A DNA stretch of 35,092 bases from MFAQ01 sp964429015 (GCA_964429015.1 CAYSAM010000010.1:1-35092), one strand, 5' to 3'; shown: positions 22,804 through 29,965, numbered from the stretch's first letter. Translations and numbers: made by a program. Notes: generated from the sequence alone by a model not told the origin.

Positions 22804-23824
22804 CGTTTTCCTGTAATCCACTTGATACTTCTACGGTTCCATCAATCTCAGCTCCAATTTTTACTTCTCTTTTAACTTGTTCGTTGTTCTGGTAAAGATT
22901 TACAAAATATTTTCCATCTGTTTTTTTAATATACGCACTTGGCACCGCCACTACATTTTTTATTTCTCGAAATATAAAGCTGGCGTCGCCAGTCATTCCC
23001 ATACGAATATCTCCAGAATCACTTGCTTCTTTGCCCAATATTATTTTTAGTTCATACACTGTTCCAGTTTCACCTGACTTTGGGGTAAAAGAGATAGACT
23101 CTACAGTTGCTTCAAATTCTTTATCTGGGAAAGAGTCTAGAGTAATTTTTCCTTTTTGCCCAGTTTTAAACTTAGTAACTTCCGACTGGTCTGCCAAAGC
23201 CGAAAAATAAAGCGAACTTGGATTTATTACCTCAAAAGTAGCGGTAGAGGGTGTAATGTTTTGCCCTGCCACCGGACTATCAACTTTAGTTACTAATCCT
23301 GAAATTGGTGAGTAAAGGTTCGCAAACTTTAAAGCTAAGTTTTTAGCTTCAAAGGCAAGTACAGAATTATTCAAATCCATCTGCTCTTTAGATAGCGTGC
23401 GTTTCACTGCCTCACGAGCTGTATCTGTCATTCCTCTTGTCTCCCAATCTTTGTTGTCACTTTGGGCCTGTTCAAAGTCATCACGAGCTTTACTATAAGC
23501 ATTTAAGTATTGGCTCATGGAGTTTTGTAGTTCTCTCTTGTCTAAGCTTGCAATAGTTTGGAATTTTTTTACCATATCACCTTCTTTAACTCCTACCCAA
23601 GTCAAAAGACCAGAGGTCTGAAATTTCAAAGAAACTTTTTCTTTGGCATCTATTTCGCCTGCAATACTCAAAGAATCTTCAAGGTCTTTTCTTGTTACTG
23701 TATATGTTTTTTCTTTTATGGCTTTTATTTTTTTACTTTCTGCACTCTTATACCACATAATACCAACGACCAAACCTATGAGAACTAGCCACCAATATTT
23801 CTTTAACCACAACAAAACTTTCAT
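22784..23824 (-). CDS. MacA-like periplasmic adaptor (membrane fusion protein)
   Basis: The 346-residue protein has an N-terminal membrane anchor (about residues 9-25), a biotinyl-lipoyl-like hairpin (SGLLTWVGVKEGDMV and later YSPISGLVTKVDSPVAGQNI), a coiled-coil segment (about residues 105-165) and a beta-barrel region. This is the HlyD/MacA plan. It is the first gene of the operon MacA-ATPase-permease-glycosidase. In a cell with one membrane it would act as an extracytoplasmic partner of the permease, not as a bridge to TolC. The start ATG 23824 has a -10 box 6 nt upstream. Confidence 0.9.
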   Translation of the reverse strand: MKVLLWLKKYWWLVLIGLVVGIMWYKSAESKKIKAIKEKTYTVTRKDLEDSLSIAGEIDAKEKVSLKFQTSGLLTWVGVKEGDMVKKFQTIASLDKRELQNSMSQYLNAYSKARDDFEQAQSDNKDWETRGMTDTAREAVKRTLSKEQMDLNNSVLAFEAKNLALKFANLYSPISGLVTKVDSPVAGQNITPSTATFEVINPSSLYFSALADQSEVTKFKTGQKGKITLDSFPDKEFEATVESISFTPKSGETGTVYELKIILGKEASDSGDIRMGMTGDASFIFREIKNVVAVPSAYIKKTDGKYFVNLYQNNEQVKREVKIGAEIDGTVEVSSGLQENDVLYSN

Positions 23825-23830
23825 ACCTAC

Positions 23831-23853
23831 ATTCTAACTCATTCATATATAAT
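23831..23853. promoter_or_regulatory. Divergent promoter pair: macA-like operon (-) and cytochrome b5-like gene (+)
   Basis: On the minus strand, TAGAAT (23831-23836) is 6 nt from ATG 23824. On the plus strand, TATAAT (23848-23853) is 8 nt from ATG 23862. Only 37 nt separate the two start codons, so the two -35 regions fall inside each other's gene and the promoters may interfere. Confidence 0.45.
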
Positions 23854-23861
23854 AAAACACT

Positions 23862-24281
23862 ATGGAAGAAACAACACAAAACACATCTATGCAGGAAAGC
23901 TCAAAGAGTAGTTCAAACCAAATCATCAGTCGCTTGATAGTTTTTGTTTTATTAGGAGTTGCTGTCTATTCTAGTATTTATGCAGCACAAAAACTAAACC
24001 CTAAGAAGGTTTCTCTTTCAGAAAAAGTTGCCGGCGCCATTACTCTTACTCCGACTCCCGCCATCGATAGTGAAGAAAAAGTAACCGGTGAGCGTTGTAT
24101 CATCACCCTCATGGAAAAAAAATACGATGTTACAGACTTTAGAGAGTTGCATAAAGGTGGTAATCTTTTTGTCTGTGGTACAGACATGAGCGAAAAATAT
24201 ATAGCTAAACACGGCAAAGACGAAAAAAGACCCTCTCTTCTTCTAATAGACGATAAAGGTAACTTCGTCAATAAAAAATAA
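23862..24281 (+). CDS. Membrane-anchored cytochrome b5-like protein
   Basis: This 139-residue protein has an N-terminal anchor (about residues 22-41), a Thr/Pro linker, then a small domain from about residue 74 to 120. YDVTDFRELHKGG recalls cytochrome b5 (YDVTxFxxxHPGG), with His97 as one likely haem ligand and His117 (IAKHG) as the second. The ligand spacing of 20 is a little short of the usual 24 or so, and two Cys (79 and 105) are present, so haem binding is not assured. No electron-transfer partner is visible nearby. Confidence 0.65.
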   Translation: MEETTQNTSMQESSKSSSNQIISRLIVFVLLGVAVYSSIYAAQKLNPKKVSLSEKVAGAITLTPTPAIDSEEKVTGERCIITLMEKKYDVTDFRELHKGGNLFVCGTDMSEKYIAKHGKDEKRPSLLLIDDKGNFVNKK

Positions 24282-24304
24282 TAGTAGATCAGGTCGGTGC
24301 CTGC

Positions 24305-24310
24305 TAAGAT
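24305..24310 (+). promoter_or_regulatory. -10 box of prfB
   Basis: TAAGAT ends 6 nt before ATG 24317. Confidence 0.35.
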
Positions 24311-24316
24311 ATAGGC

Positions 24317-24611
24317 ATGGTTTCAGAATCTCAACTCAATTTTTCCGCAATTCAATCAAAGTTAGATGGTTTGGTGGCAAAAATTGATATTTCAAGTCTC
24401 AAAACCCGTCTAGGCGAGCTAGAGTTTCTGTCTACAGACCCCAATTTTTGGAAGAATGAAGATCAAGCCAAATCGGTTATGTCTGAAATTTCTTCTACAA
24501 GAAACACTATTGAGTCTGTGGAAAAAGTTCTAGGTGACTTTCAAAACCTCAAAGATCTAGTTAGCATGTCCGAGCAATCTCAAGATGAAACTTTAGATAA
24601 AGAGATTCTAA
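24317..24611 (+). CDS. prfB: Peptide chain release factor 2, N-terminal fragment
   Basis: This is the first half of RF2, about 98 residues of the helical N-terminal domain (SQLNFSAIQSKLDGL ... DPNFWKNEDQAKSVM), ending at DKEIL where a run of 10 N begins. RF2 releases the finished protein at UAA and UGA codons. No programmed frameshift site of the E. coli kind is seen near the 5' end. The second half resumes about 185 nt downstream. The gene is essential, so either the scaffold is wrong here or the intervening segment is removed. Confidence 0.85.
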
Positions 24612-24795
24612 NNNNNNNNNNTTTGTGAACCGTTTACAATGAATCTATGTGAACCGTTTCAGCAACATAACCGTGAACCGTTTGTGAACCGATAATAAAA
24701 TAAAAAGCTTTAAAAACAATGAGTTACAAGACGACAAGGTATTGACGAGTTCAAACACACAGTATAAATTGATAAAAAAATGGCGTGCGATTTAA
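24612..24795. other. 10-N gap plus about 174 bp of foreign sequence splitting prfB
   Basis: Ten N are followed by sequence unrelated to RF2, with stops in the RF2 frame (TAA at 24793). It contains GTGAACCG four times, the first three (24625, 24649, 24673) at exactly 24-nt spacing and the last at 24684. A 10-bp direct repeat, TTTAGATAAA, flanks the segment (24592-24601 and 24798-24807). It has no supported gene. It is either a contig-end misassembly or a real insertion or intron. Confidence 0.6.
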
Positions 24796-25590
24796 ATTTT
24801 AGATAAAAAAATAGAGCAGTTAGAATTTATTACTTATCTATCAGGAAAATACGACAGTTCTGACGCCATCCTTACAGTTCGTTCTGGTCAGGGTGGTACC
24901 GAGGCAATGGATTGGGCAGATATGTTAAGCCGCATGTACACTCGCTACTTTGAGAAAAAGGATTGGTCCTACGAAACCATCGAATACTCCGCAGGAGAAG
25001 AGGCAGGCATCAAATCAATTACTTACTTAGTTCACGGAAGATTTGCTTTTGGACTTTTAAAAAACGAAAAAGGTACCCATCGCCTAGTTCGCCAGTCACC
25101 TTTTAATGCAGATAAGCTTCGCCAAACCTCATTTGCTGGTGTCGAAATTGTTCCAGTAATGCCAGATGAAGAAGAAATAGAAATCAAAGACGAAGACATA
25201 GAGTTCGATGCTAGTAGATCTGGTGGTGCTGGTGGTCAAAATGTAAACAAAGTTAGTACAGCAGTTCGTATCAAACATCTTCCAACCGGCATTGTTGTTG
25301 AGTGTCAAACCCAACGTTATCAAGCTCAAAATCGCAAAATTGCCATGCAGATGCTGCAAGGAAAATTGTGGGAAATTCAAGAAAATAAAAGATTAGAAGA
25401 GCTCAACAAAATTAAAGGTGAAACTACTTTAGCTAGTTGGGGCACCCAAATCCGAAACTATGTTTTGCATCCCTACAAACTTGTAAAAGATACAAGAACC
25501 GAAAAAGAGTCAACCAATCCAGATGCAGTACTAGATGGTGACCTAGACGAATTTATTGAAGCCGAATTAAAATTTTTCGCCAACAACTAA
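24796..25590 (+). CDS. prfB: Peptide chain release factor 2, central and C-terminal fragment
   Basis: From ILDKKIEQLEF onward the frame matches RF2. It has SPF (in VRQSPFNADKL) as the codon-reading motif for UGA/UAA, and GGAGGQ (nt about 25222-25239) as the catalytic GGQ loop for peptide release. The final domain continues to the stop. The first good ATG is at 24907 (MDWADML), too late for a working protein, so this half must join the N-terminal fragment. The presence of SPF excludes RF1 and shows that UGA is a stop codon in this organism. Confidence 0.92.
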   Translation: MLDKKIEQLEFITYLSGKYDSSDAILTVRSGQGGTEAMDWADMLSRMYTRYFEKKDWSYETIEYSAGEEAGIKSITYLVHGRFAFGLLKNEKGTHRLVRQSPFNADKLRQTSFAGVEIVPVMPDEEEIEIKDEDIEFDASRSGGAGGQNVNKVSTAVRIKHLPTGIVVECQTQRYQAQNRKIAMQMLQGKLWEIQENKRLEELNKIKGETTLASWGTQIRNYVLHPYKLVKDTRTEKESTNPDAVLDGDLDEFIEAELKFFANN

Positions 25591-25600
25591 CCCTAATCTT

Positions 25601-25672
25601 GTCATTGCGACCTGCCCGCAATGCTAAAGCATAGCTTTTGCAGGCGGGGGAGAAAAAGTGACGTAGTAATCC
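25601..25672. repeat. Palindromic element (TCATTGCGAG type) with a nested hairpin
   Basis: The outer element, GTCATTGCGA (25601-25610) joined to GGAGAAAAAGTGACGTAGTA and ATCC (25649-25672), matches the secA copy. It is split by a 38-bp insert (25611-25648) that starts CCTGCCCGC and ends GCAGGCGGG, with an inner perfect hairpin ATGCT/AGCAT (25621-25632). Removing the insert restores an intact element. It lies between prfB and the next gene. Confidence 0.7.
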
Positions 25673-25698
25673 ATAAAGATAAAATAATATAAATTTGG

Positions 25699-25704
25699 TA
25701 CACT
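25699..25704 (+). promoter_or_regulatory. -10 box of the 25711 gene
   Basis: TACACT ends 6 nt before ATG 25711. Confidence 0.35.
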
Positions 25705-25710
25705 AAAAGT

Positions 25711-26232
25711 ATGGAAATAAAAACAATCAATCCAGACAAACCCAGCCTTCGCACAGAATTCAAAGAAGAATCTCTCACAATTCCCGAAAGAAAATCAACA
25801 AAGTTGGTGTTTCCACTTTTATTGGTGCTATTTATTGGACTTGGTATCTACTCTGGTGCTTTAGTAAAAACCAATAGAGCCTCAAAGGGTCTTGTTGGTC
25901 AAACTGGTTCCACAGGTATCATGTCAGACGTTCCAGACTCTGGTGTCAAAGTTGGTGATGTTTTTGGCTCTGCAGACGAAAAAGCTTTTAACACCACTGC
26001 TACGGGAGTACTAGACAAGGGCGGTTTAAATGGTGAGGGTAGTCACAAATTGCTTCGTCCTGGTGGCGCATCTCAAACCGTATATTTAACTAGTTCAGTT
26101 ATAGATCTGGATTCTTTGGTAGGACATCAAATTACAATTTGGGGAGAAACTTTCAAAGGCCAAAAAACAGGATGGCTTATGGATGTTGGTCGTGCCAAAG
26201 TAGAAACGCTAAACGCTCCATTACCCAATTAA
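25711..26232 (+). CDS. Single-span membrane protein with small outer domain, unknown
   Basis: The 173-residue protein has a charged N-terminus, one helix (about residues 31-50), a Gly/Ser-rich stretch, and a beta-rich domain (about residues 110-170: YLTSSVIDLDSLVGHQITIW, then GETFKG). The last part looks OB-fold-like, as in other small anchored proteins of candidate-phylum bacteria; that is an impression only. It lies 13 nt upstream of ftsE and may share its transcript, which would suggest a role in envelope growth or division. Confidence 0.65.
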   Translation: MEIKTINPDKPSLRTEFKEESLTIPERKSTKLVFPLLLVLFIGLGIYSGALVKTNRASKGLVGQTGSTGIMSDVPDSGVKVGDVFGSADEKAFNTTATGVLDKGGLNGEGSHKLLRPGGASQTVYLTSSVIDLDSLVGHQITIWGETFKGQKTGWLMDVGRAKVETLNAPLPN

Positions 26233-26245
26233 CTAAAAACTTAAA

Positions 26246-26974
26246 TTGATTGAATTTATAAATGTTACCAAATCCTATTCTAATGGTGATGTTGTCATCG
26301 ACAATGTCGATTTGGTAATTCATCCTGGTGAGTTTGTTGTCATTACTGGCAAATCTGGTGCCGGAAAAACCACCTTAGGCCGACTATTAATTAGAGATCT
26401 ACTACCTACTAAGGGTAAAATTATTTTCGATGGGGAAGACCTTACCAAAATATCAAACTCCAAAGTTCCACTTATTAGAAGAAAAATTGGTTTTATTTTT
26501 CAAGATTTCAAAATAATTACAGATAAAACCATAGGTGAAAATATTTCTATTGCCTTAGAGATTGCGGGCTTTAATCCCAAAAAAATTCCCGAAAAAATAG
26601 AAAGATTGCTAGACATGGTTGGTATTCCCAAAAAACAAAACCTTTTTCCGCTTCAGTTAGCCGGAGGTGAAATACAACGCACTTCAATTGCTCGAGCCAT
26701 AGCAGCTGACCCTCAAGTTTTGTTTGCCGACGAACCTACTGGGAACTTAGACAAAGATACCTCTATTGAAATCTTTGATCTACTTAAAAAAATTAATAGC
26801 GATGGCACCACCGTTATCATGTCAACACACGATGTCACCATTATTGATTTAAACAAAGCCAGACATATTCATTTAGAAAAAGGTAAAATTGTTTCAGACA
26901 CCGGTAACAAAAAAGCACCCATCATTGCGAGCGAAGCGCGGCAATCCAGTAAAAATAAAAACTCAACCAAATGA
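26246..26974 (+). CDS. ftsE: Cell division ATP-binding protein FtsE
   Basis: This 242-residue ATPase has Walker A GKSGAGKT (35-42), signature LAGGE (138-142; usually LSGGE), and Walker B FADEPTGNLD (Asp162, Glu163), with the H-loop STHD. It starts TTG at 26246, the only start that keeps the conserved IEFINVTKSY region. FtsE powers FtsX to activate a peptidoglycan hydrolase at the division site. The last 20 residues (PIIASEARQSS and a basic tail) come from a palindromic repeat (26922-26947) read in frame. It overlaps ftsX by 4 nt. Confidence 0.93.
   Translation: MIEFINVTKSYSNGDVVIDNVDLVIHPGEFVVITGKSGAGKTTLGRLLIRDLLPTKGKIIFDGEDLTKISNSKVPLIRRKIGFIFQDFKIITDKTIGENISIALEIAGFNPKKIPEKIERLLDMVGIPKKQNLFPLQLAGGEIQRTSIARAIAADPQVLFADEPTGNLDKDTSIEIFDLLKKINSDGTTVIMSTHDVTIIDLNKARHIHLEKGKIVSDTGNKKAPIIASEARQSSKNKNSTK
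26922..26947 (+). repeat. Palindromic repeat (TCATTGCGAG type) in the 3' end of ftsE
   Basis: TCATTGCGAGCG followed by AAGCGCGGCAATCC is a short near-palindrome of the same family as the copies in secA and at 25601. It lies in the last 20 codons of ftsE and is translated as part of the C-terminal tail. Confidence 0.75.
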
Positions 26975-27876
26975 AAACTGCCCTCAAAAACATTCGCCGA
27001 TCCCCATTTCAAGCCCTAGCTGCTATTTTTGTTGTCACTCTTACCTTGTTTATTATTGGTATTTTTGGTCAGGTCACTTTAATATCTCGCTCTTTACTAC
27101 ATAGTTTCGAAACCAAACCTCAAGTTATTGCATATCTCAAAGACGATCACAATTCACAGCAGGTTGGTTCACTTATTAATTATCTAGTTACCACCGAAGG
27201 TATCAAAAGTGCTGTATATATAAGTAAGGATGATGCCCTTAGTTTATACAAAAAAAGTGTAGCCAACGACCCAGTCCTTCTCGGTTCTGTTACTGATTGG
27301 GGTATTGTAACTTCAGACATTTTGCCAGCGAGCATCGAAATCACCGCCAACAATCCAGACGCCTTTAATACTGTAATCTCTATTCTAGAAAAATCAGATA
27401 TTGTCAACGTCAATCCTCAAGGCAAAAAAGACGTCGACTTTCCAGAAGATATTATTTCTGAGCTTACAAAAATAACAAATGGCATTCGTTACTCTGGACT
27501 ATTGCTCGTATCAGCTTTATCACTAGTCTGTGTTTTGACAATCATAATTATTATTTCCATGAAAATCTCTTCCCGCAGATCAGAAATAAGCACCATGAAA
27601 CTACTGGGTGCCGGAAATACTTATATTATCAAGCCATATCTTCAAGAAACTTTTATTTATGGGGTAGTTGGTGGCTTCTTCGGATGGATACTCAACTTCA
27701 TCACCATTCTTTATTCAACTCCATTCCTGGCACCACGTTTGTCTGGAATCATTACCTTTCCTATTTCTTATAGCTATATTTTATTGTTACTTGTGGCCCT
27801 TATAGCTCTTGGATCAATAATGTCACTCATCTCTGGTCTCTTTGCAACCACACGGTTTGTTAAGAGATCAAAATGA
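26971..27876 (+). CDS. ftsX: Cell division permease FtsX
   Basis: The 301-residue protein has the FtsX plan: one N-terminal helix (about residues 14-38), an outer domain (about residues 40-165), and three C-terminal helices (about residues 171-196, 221-246 and 265-292). SSRRSEISTMKLLGAGN is the conserved cytoplasmic segment after helix 2. It transmits ATP hydrolysis by FtsE to an outer hydrolase. It starts inside ftsE (ATGA) and overlaps the next gene by 4 nt, which identifies its likely partner. Confidence 0.93.
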   Translation: MKTALKNIRRSPFQALAAIFVVTLTLFIIGIFGQVTLISRSLLHSFETKPQVIAYLKDDHNSQQVGSLINYLVTTEGIKSAVYISKDDALSLYKKSVANDPVLLGSVTDWGIVTSDILPASIEITANNPDAFNTVISILEKSDIVNVNPQGKKDVDFPEDIISELTKITNGIRYSGLLLVSALSLVCVLTIIIIISMKISSRRSEISTMKLLGAGNTYIIKPYLQETFIYGVVGGFFGWILNFITILYSTPFLAPRLSGIITFPISYSYILLLLVALIALGSIMSLISGLFATTRFVKRSK

Positions 27877-29084
27877 AAAAATTATCTGCGATCGTTGTTT
27901 TCCTTCTTATATTGTTTTTGCCACAGATAACTATTGGGGTGGATTGCAACGGAACACCTCCTTCGGGGCCAGATAAAGAGGCCGAAATTAAACAATACAT
28001 CGACAGTTGTACTCAAAAAATTTCCCTTCTCCAGAAAGAGCAAAGCTCTCTTAAGCAGGTAATTTCCACCATAAACTCCAAAATTAATCTTACCCAAGGT
28101 CAAATAAATCAAACTCAAACCCAAATAAAATCTATCGAAAAAGAAATAGATATTTTAGGTGGGGTGCTAGATAAGGTAACAGAGTCCACCTCAGTATTAA
28201 CAAAAATATATCAAGCAAGAGTATCCGAATCGTATCGTCGTATACGTGTTAATCCAGCTAGTTTATTTTTTACTACTAATAACTTTGGTGATTATTTCTC
28301 CAAACTAAAATACCTAAACACGGTCAAATCTAAAGATCAAATAATACTGAGTGAATTAGAAAAATCACGCCAAGACTACAACAGTCGTCGTCAGTCCAAA
28401 ATAGAAAAACAGCAGGAAATAGAAAAGCTTAAAAAGAAAATGGAAGCTCAGAAAATTGTATTAGGTCAACAACAAAAAGAAAAACAAAATCTATTAACCG
28501 CAACCGCAAGTGACGAAAAAAAATATCAAAAACTCTTGTCAGAGGCAAAGGCACAGTTGGCAGCATTGCGTCGCTTTGTTTCTAGTAATGGTGGTGCAAC
28601 TATTCTTTCAAATCAAACAAAGTGTGATAGTTGGGGGTGTTACTACAATCAAAGAGATTCTCAATGGGGAAATATGGGTTTAGGAGGGTCAAATTATTCA
28701 GTTGCTGAATACGGTTGTTTAGTCAACTCTGTAGCTATGATGGCAACACATGCCGGTAAAAATGTTAAACCAAGCGATATCGCAAGCAATACACCAGCCT
28801 TTGTTCCTGGTTATGGTTATTTGCTACATTCATTTTCGGTAAATGGTATAAACGTCACCATTACCTCAGTAAGCAAAGACAAATTAGATGATGAATTAAA
28901 AGCAGGCAGGCCGGTAATAGCTGGTCTTTTTAGTGGTCCAGACCACTTTATTGTCATTGTCAAAAAAGATGGAGATAAATACATAATGAATGATCCCTTT
29001 TTAGAAAATGGTAGTAATCGGCCGCTAACAGATAAATACTCTGTTTCAGATATCAATTCTCTTCGCCTCGTCAGTTTCAACTAA
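27873..29084 (+). CDS. Coiled-coil C39-like cysteine peptidase, probable FtsEX-activated hydrolase
   Basis: The 403-residue protein has a signal peptide (about residues 1-22), a long coiled coil (about residues 40-235) and a C-terminal papain-like domain of the C39 type. In that domain Gln260 (YNQRDSQWG), Cys282 (YGCLVNS), His358 (DHFIVI) and Asp374 (NDP) make up the catalytic set. The coiled coil is like those of PcsB and EnvC, which FtsX binds to switch on wall cleavage. The gene overlaps ftsX by 4 nt (ATGA), so it is the obvious FtsEX partner. PcsB carries a CHAP domain and EnvC an LytM domain, so the C39-like domain here is unusual. Peptidoglycan as substrate is inferred. Confidence 0.82.
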   Translation: MKKLSAIVVFLLILFLPQITIGVDCNGTPPSGPDKEAEIKQYIDSCTQKISLLQKEQSSLKQVISTINSKINLTQGQINQTQTQIKSIEKEIDILGGVLDKVTESTSVLTKIYQARVSESYRRIRVNPASLFFTTNNFGDYFSKLKYLNTVKSKDQIILSELEKSRQDYNSRRQSKIEKQQEIEKLKKKMEAQKIVLGQQQKEKQNLLTATASDEKKYQKLLSEAKAQLAALRRFVSSNGGATILSNQTKCDSWGCYYNQRDSQWGNMGLGGSNYSVAEYGCLVNSVAMMATHAGKNVKPSDIASNTPAFVPGYGYLLHSFSVNGINVTITSVSKDKLDDELKAGRPVIAGLFSGPDHFIVIVKKDGDKYIMNDPFLENGSNRPLTDKYSVSDINSLRLVSFN

Positions 29085-29090
29085 CACTAG

Positions 29091-29125
29091 CTTGATTTCT
29101 TGATTTCTAGACTTCTTGAGTTCTA
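29091..29125 (+). repeat. Short C/T-rich direct repeat upstream of the 29138 gene
   Basis: CTTGATTTC/TTGATTTCT units recur, ending in TTCTTGAGTTCTA. The same end sequence occurs upstream of tsaB at 30934-30947 within similar repeats. Its function is unknown. Confidence 0.45.
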
Positions 29126-29129
29126 TACT
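29124..29129 (+). promoter_or_regulatory. -10 box of the 29138 gene
   Basis: TATACT ends 8 nt before the GTG start at 29138, with no Shine-Dalgarno. If leaderless, this is a GTG exception among mostly ATG starts. Confidence 0.3.
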
Positions 29130-29137
29130 ATTTCTTA

Positions 29138-29965
29138 GTGAAACACTTCCTTTGGGAATTTTTGTTTTTCTGCTTTTTAACACCTGTTCCTTGTCTGGCT
29201 GCAATTGATCTCACAATCTCCAACCTGTTTCCAAAAGACGACTATTACGAGGTCACTGCCGAAGTCAGTGGTATGTCTAGTTCCTCCGCCACTTACGTAC
29301 AAGGTGTATTTACGAGTATCGAGTCTCCAAAATATTTTGGGTTTTCGCTTGGCAAAAAAGGGGATTGGATTGTTTACGATGGTAGTCCCGAAAAAACGTT
29401 TGTTCTAGATAATTTTATAGAGCTAAAAAATGGAGTTTCGCAAAAAATTTACCTAAAACCAAACTTTCAAGACACTGATTATCTTGGTCCTGGCAAGTAC
29501 TTTGTTAAATTAAAGAGATATACCGCCTCAGGATCACCATCAGATTATTCAAACTCTATAGAAATAGACTTATCTTATAAAAATCCTACCCCAATATCTT
29601 CCCAAACTCCAAACCCCACCCAAACAATTACTCCTTCAATAGCTACTACGCCTATCATTACTGCACAAGTAGTTATTCATCAGGTTACACCAAAAGTATC
29701 TCAATCCCAAAGTTTAGCACCTGTGGTTACTGGTGACTTTAAAGGTCCCACCCCTCAAGTTCTTGCAAGTACTTCTAGCACTTTTGATGACTCCTTAGAT
29801 CTGATAACTACTCCCACACAAACCATAATTAAAACAAACTCTACCCCAGAATCCACTACTTCCACATCATTTCAAATAATTTCCGATAAAAATCTTTTTC
29901 TCATCGGAGTCAGTATTTTTAGTATTTCAAGTCTTCTGTTGTATTTTCGGATCAAAAACCTCTAA
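29138..29965 (+). CDS. Surface-anchored protein, unknown
   Basis: The 275-residue protein starts GTG, has a signal peptide (about residues 1-21, ending PCLAA), a beta-rich domain (about residues 22-150), a long Thr/Pro/Ser-rich stretch (about residues 150-240), and a C-terminal membrane helix (about residues 250-268) followed by RIKNL. This is the layout of a wall-spanning, membrane-anchored surface protein. I recognise no known adhesive domain. It lies after the FtsEX-hydrolase operon. Confidence 0.7.
   Translation: MKHFLWEFLFFCFLTPVPCLAAIDLTISNLFPKDDYYEVTAEVSGMSSSSATYVQGVFTSIESPKYFGFSLGKKGDWIVYDGSPEKTFVLDNFIELKNGVSQKIYLKPNFQDTDYLGPGKYFVKLKRYTASGSPSDYSNSIEIDLSYKNPTPISSQTPNPTQTITPSIATTPIITAQVVIHQVTPKVSQSQSLAPVVTGDFKGPTPQVLASTSSTFDDSLDLITTPTQTIIKTNSTPESTTSTSFQIISDKNLFLIGVSIFSISSLLLYFRIKNL

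Noticed and set aside
24317..24611. Programmed +1 frameshift in prfB
   Set aside because: No in-frame early TGA with a CTTTGA-type slip site is present; the break is in the wrong place, about codon 98, and beside an N run.
24625..24691. CRISPR array
   Set aside because: Repeats are only 8-11 nt with 0-13 nt between them, far too short for CRISPR repeats and spacers, and no cas gene is present.
24317..25590. UGA recoded as sense codon, as in some candidate-phylum groups
   Set aside because: RF2 with SPF and GGQ is encoded, and several genes here end in TGA at sensible positions (for example 11175-11177 and 31282-31284).
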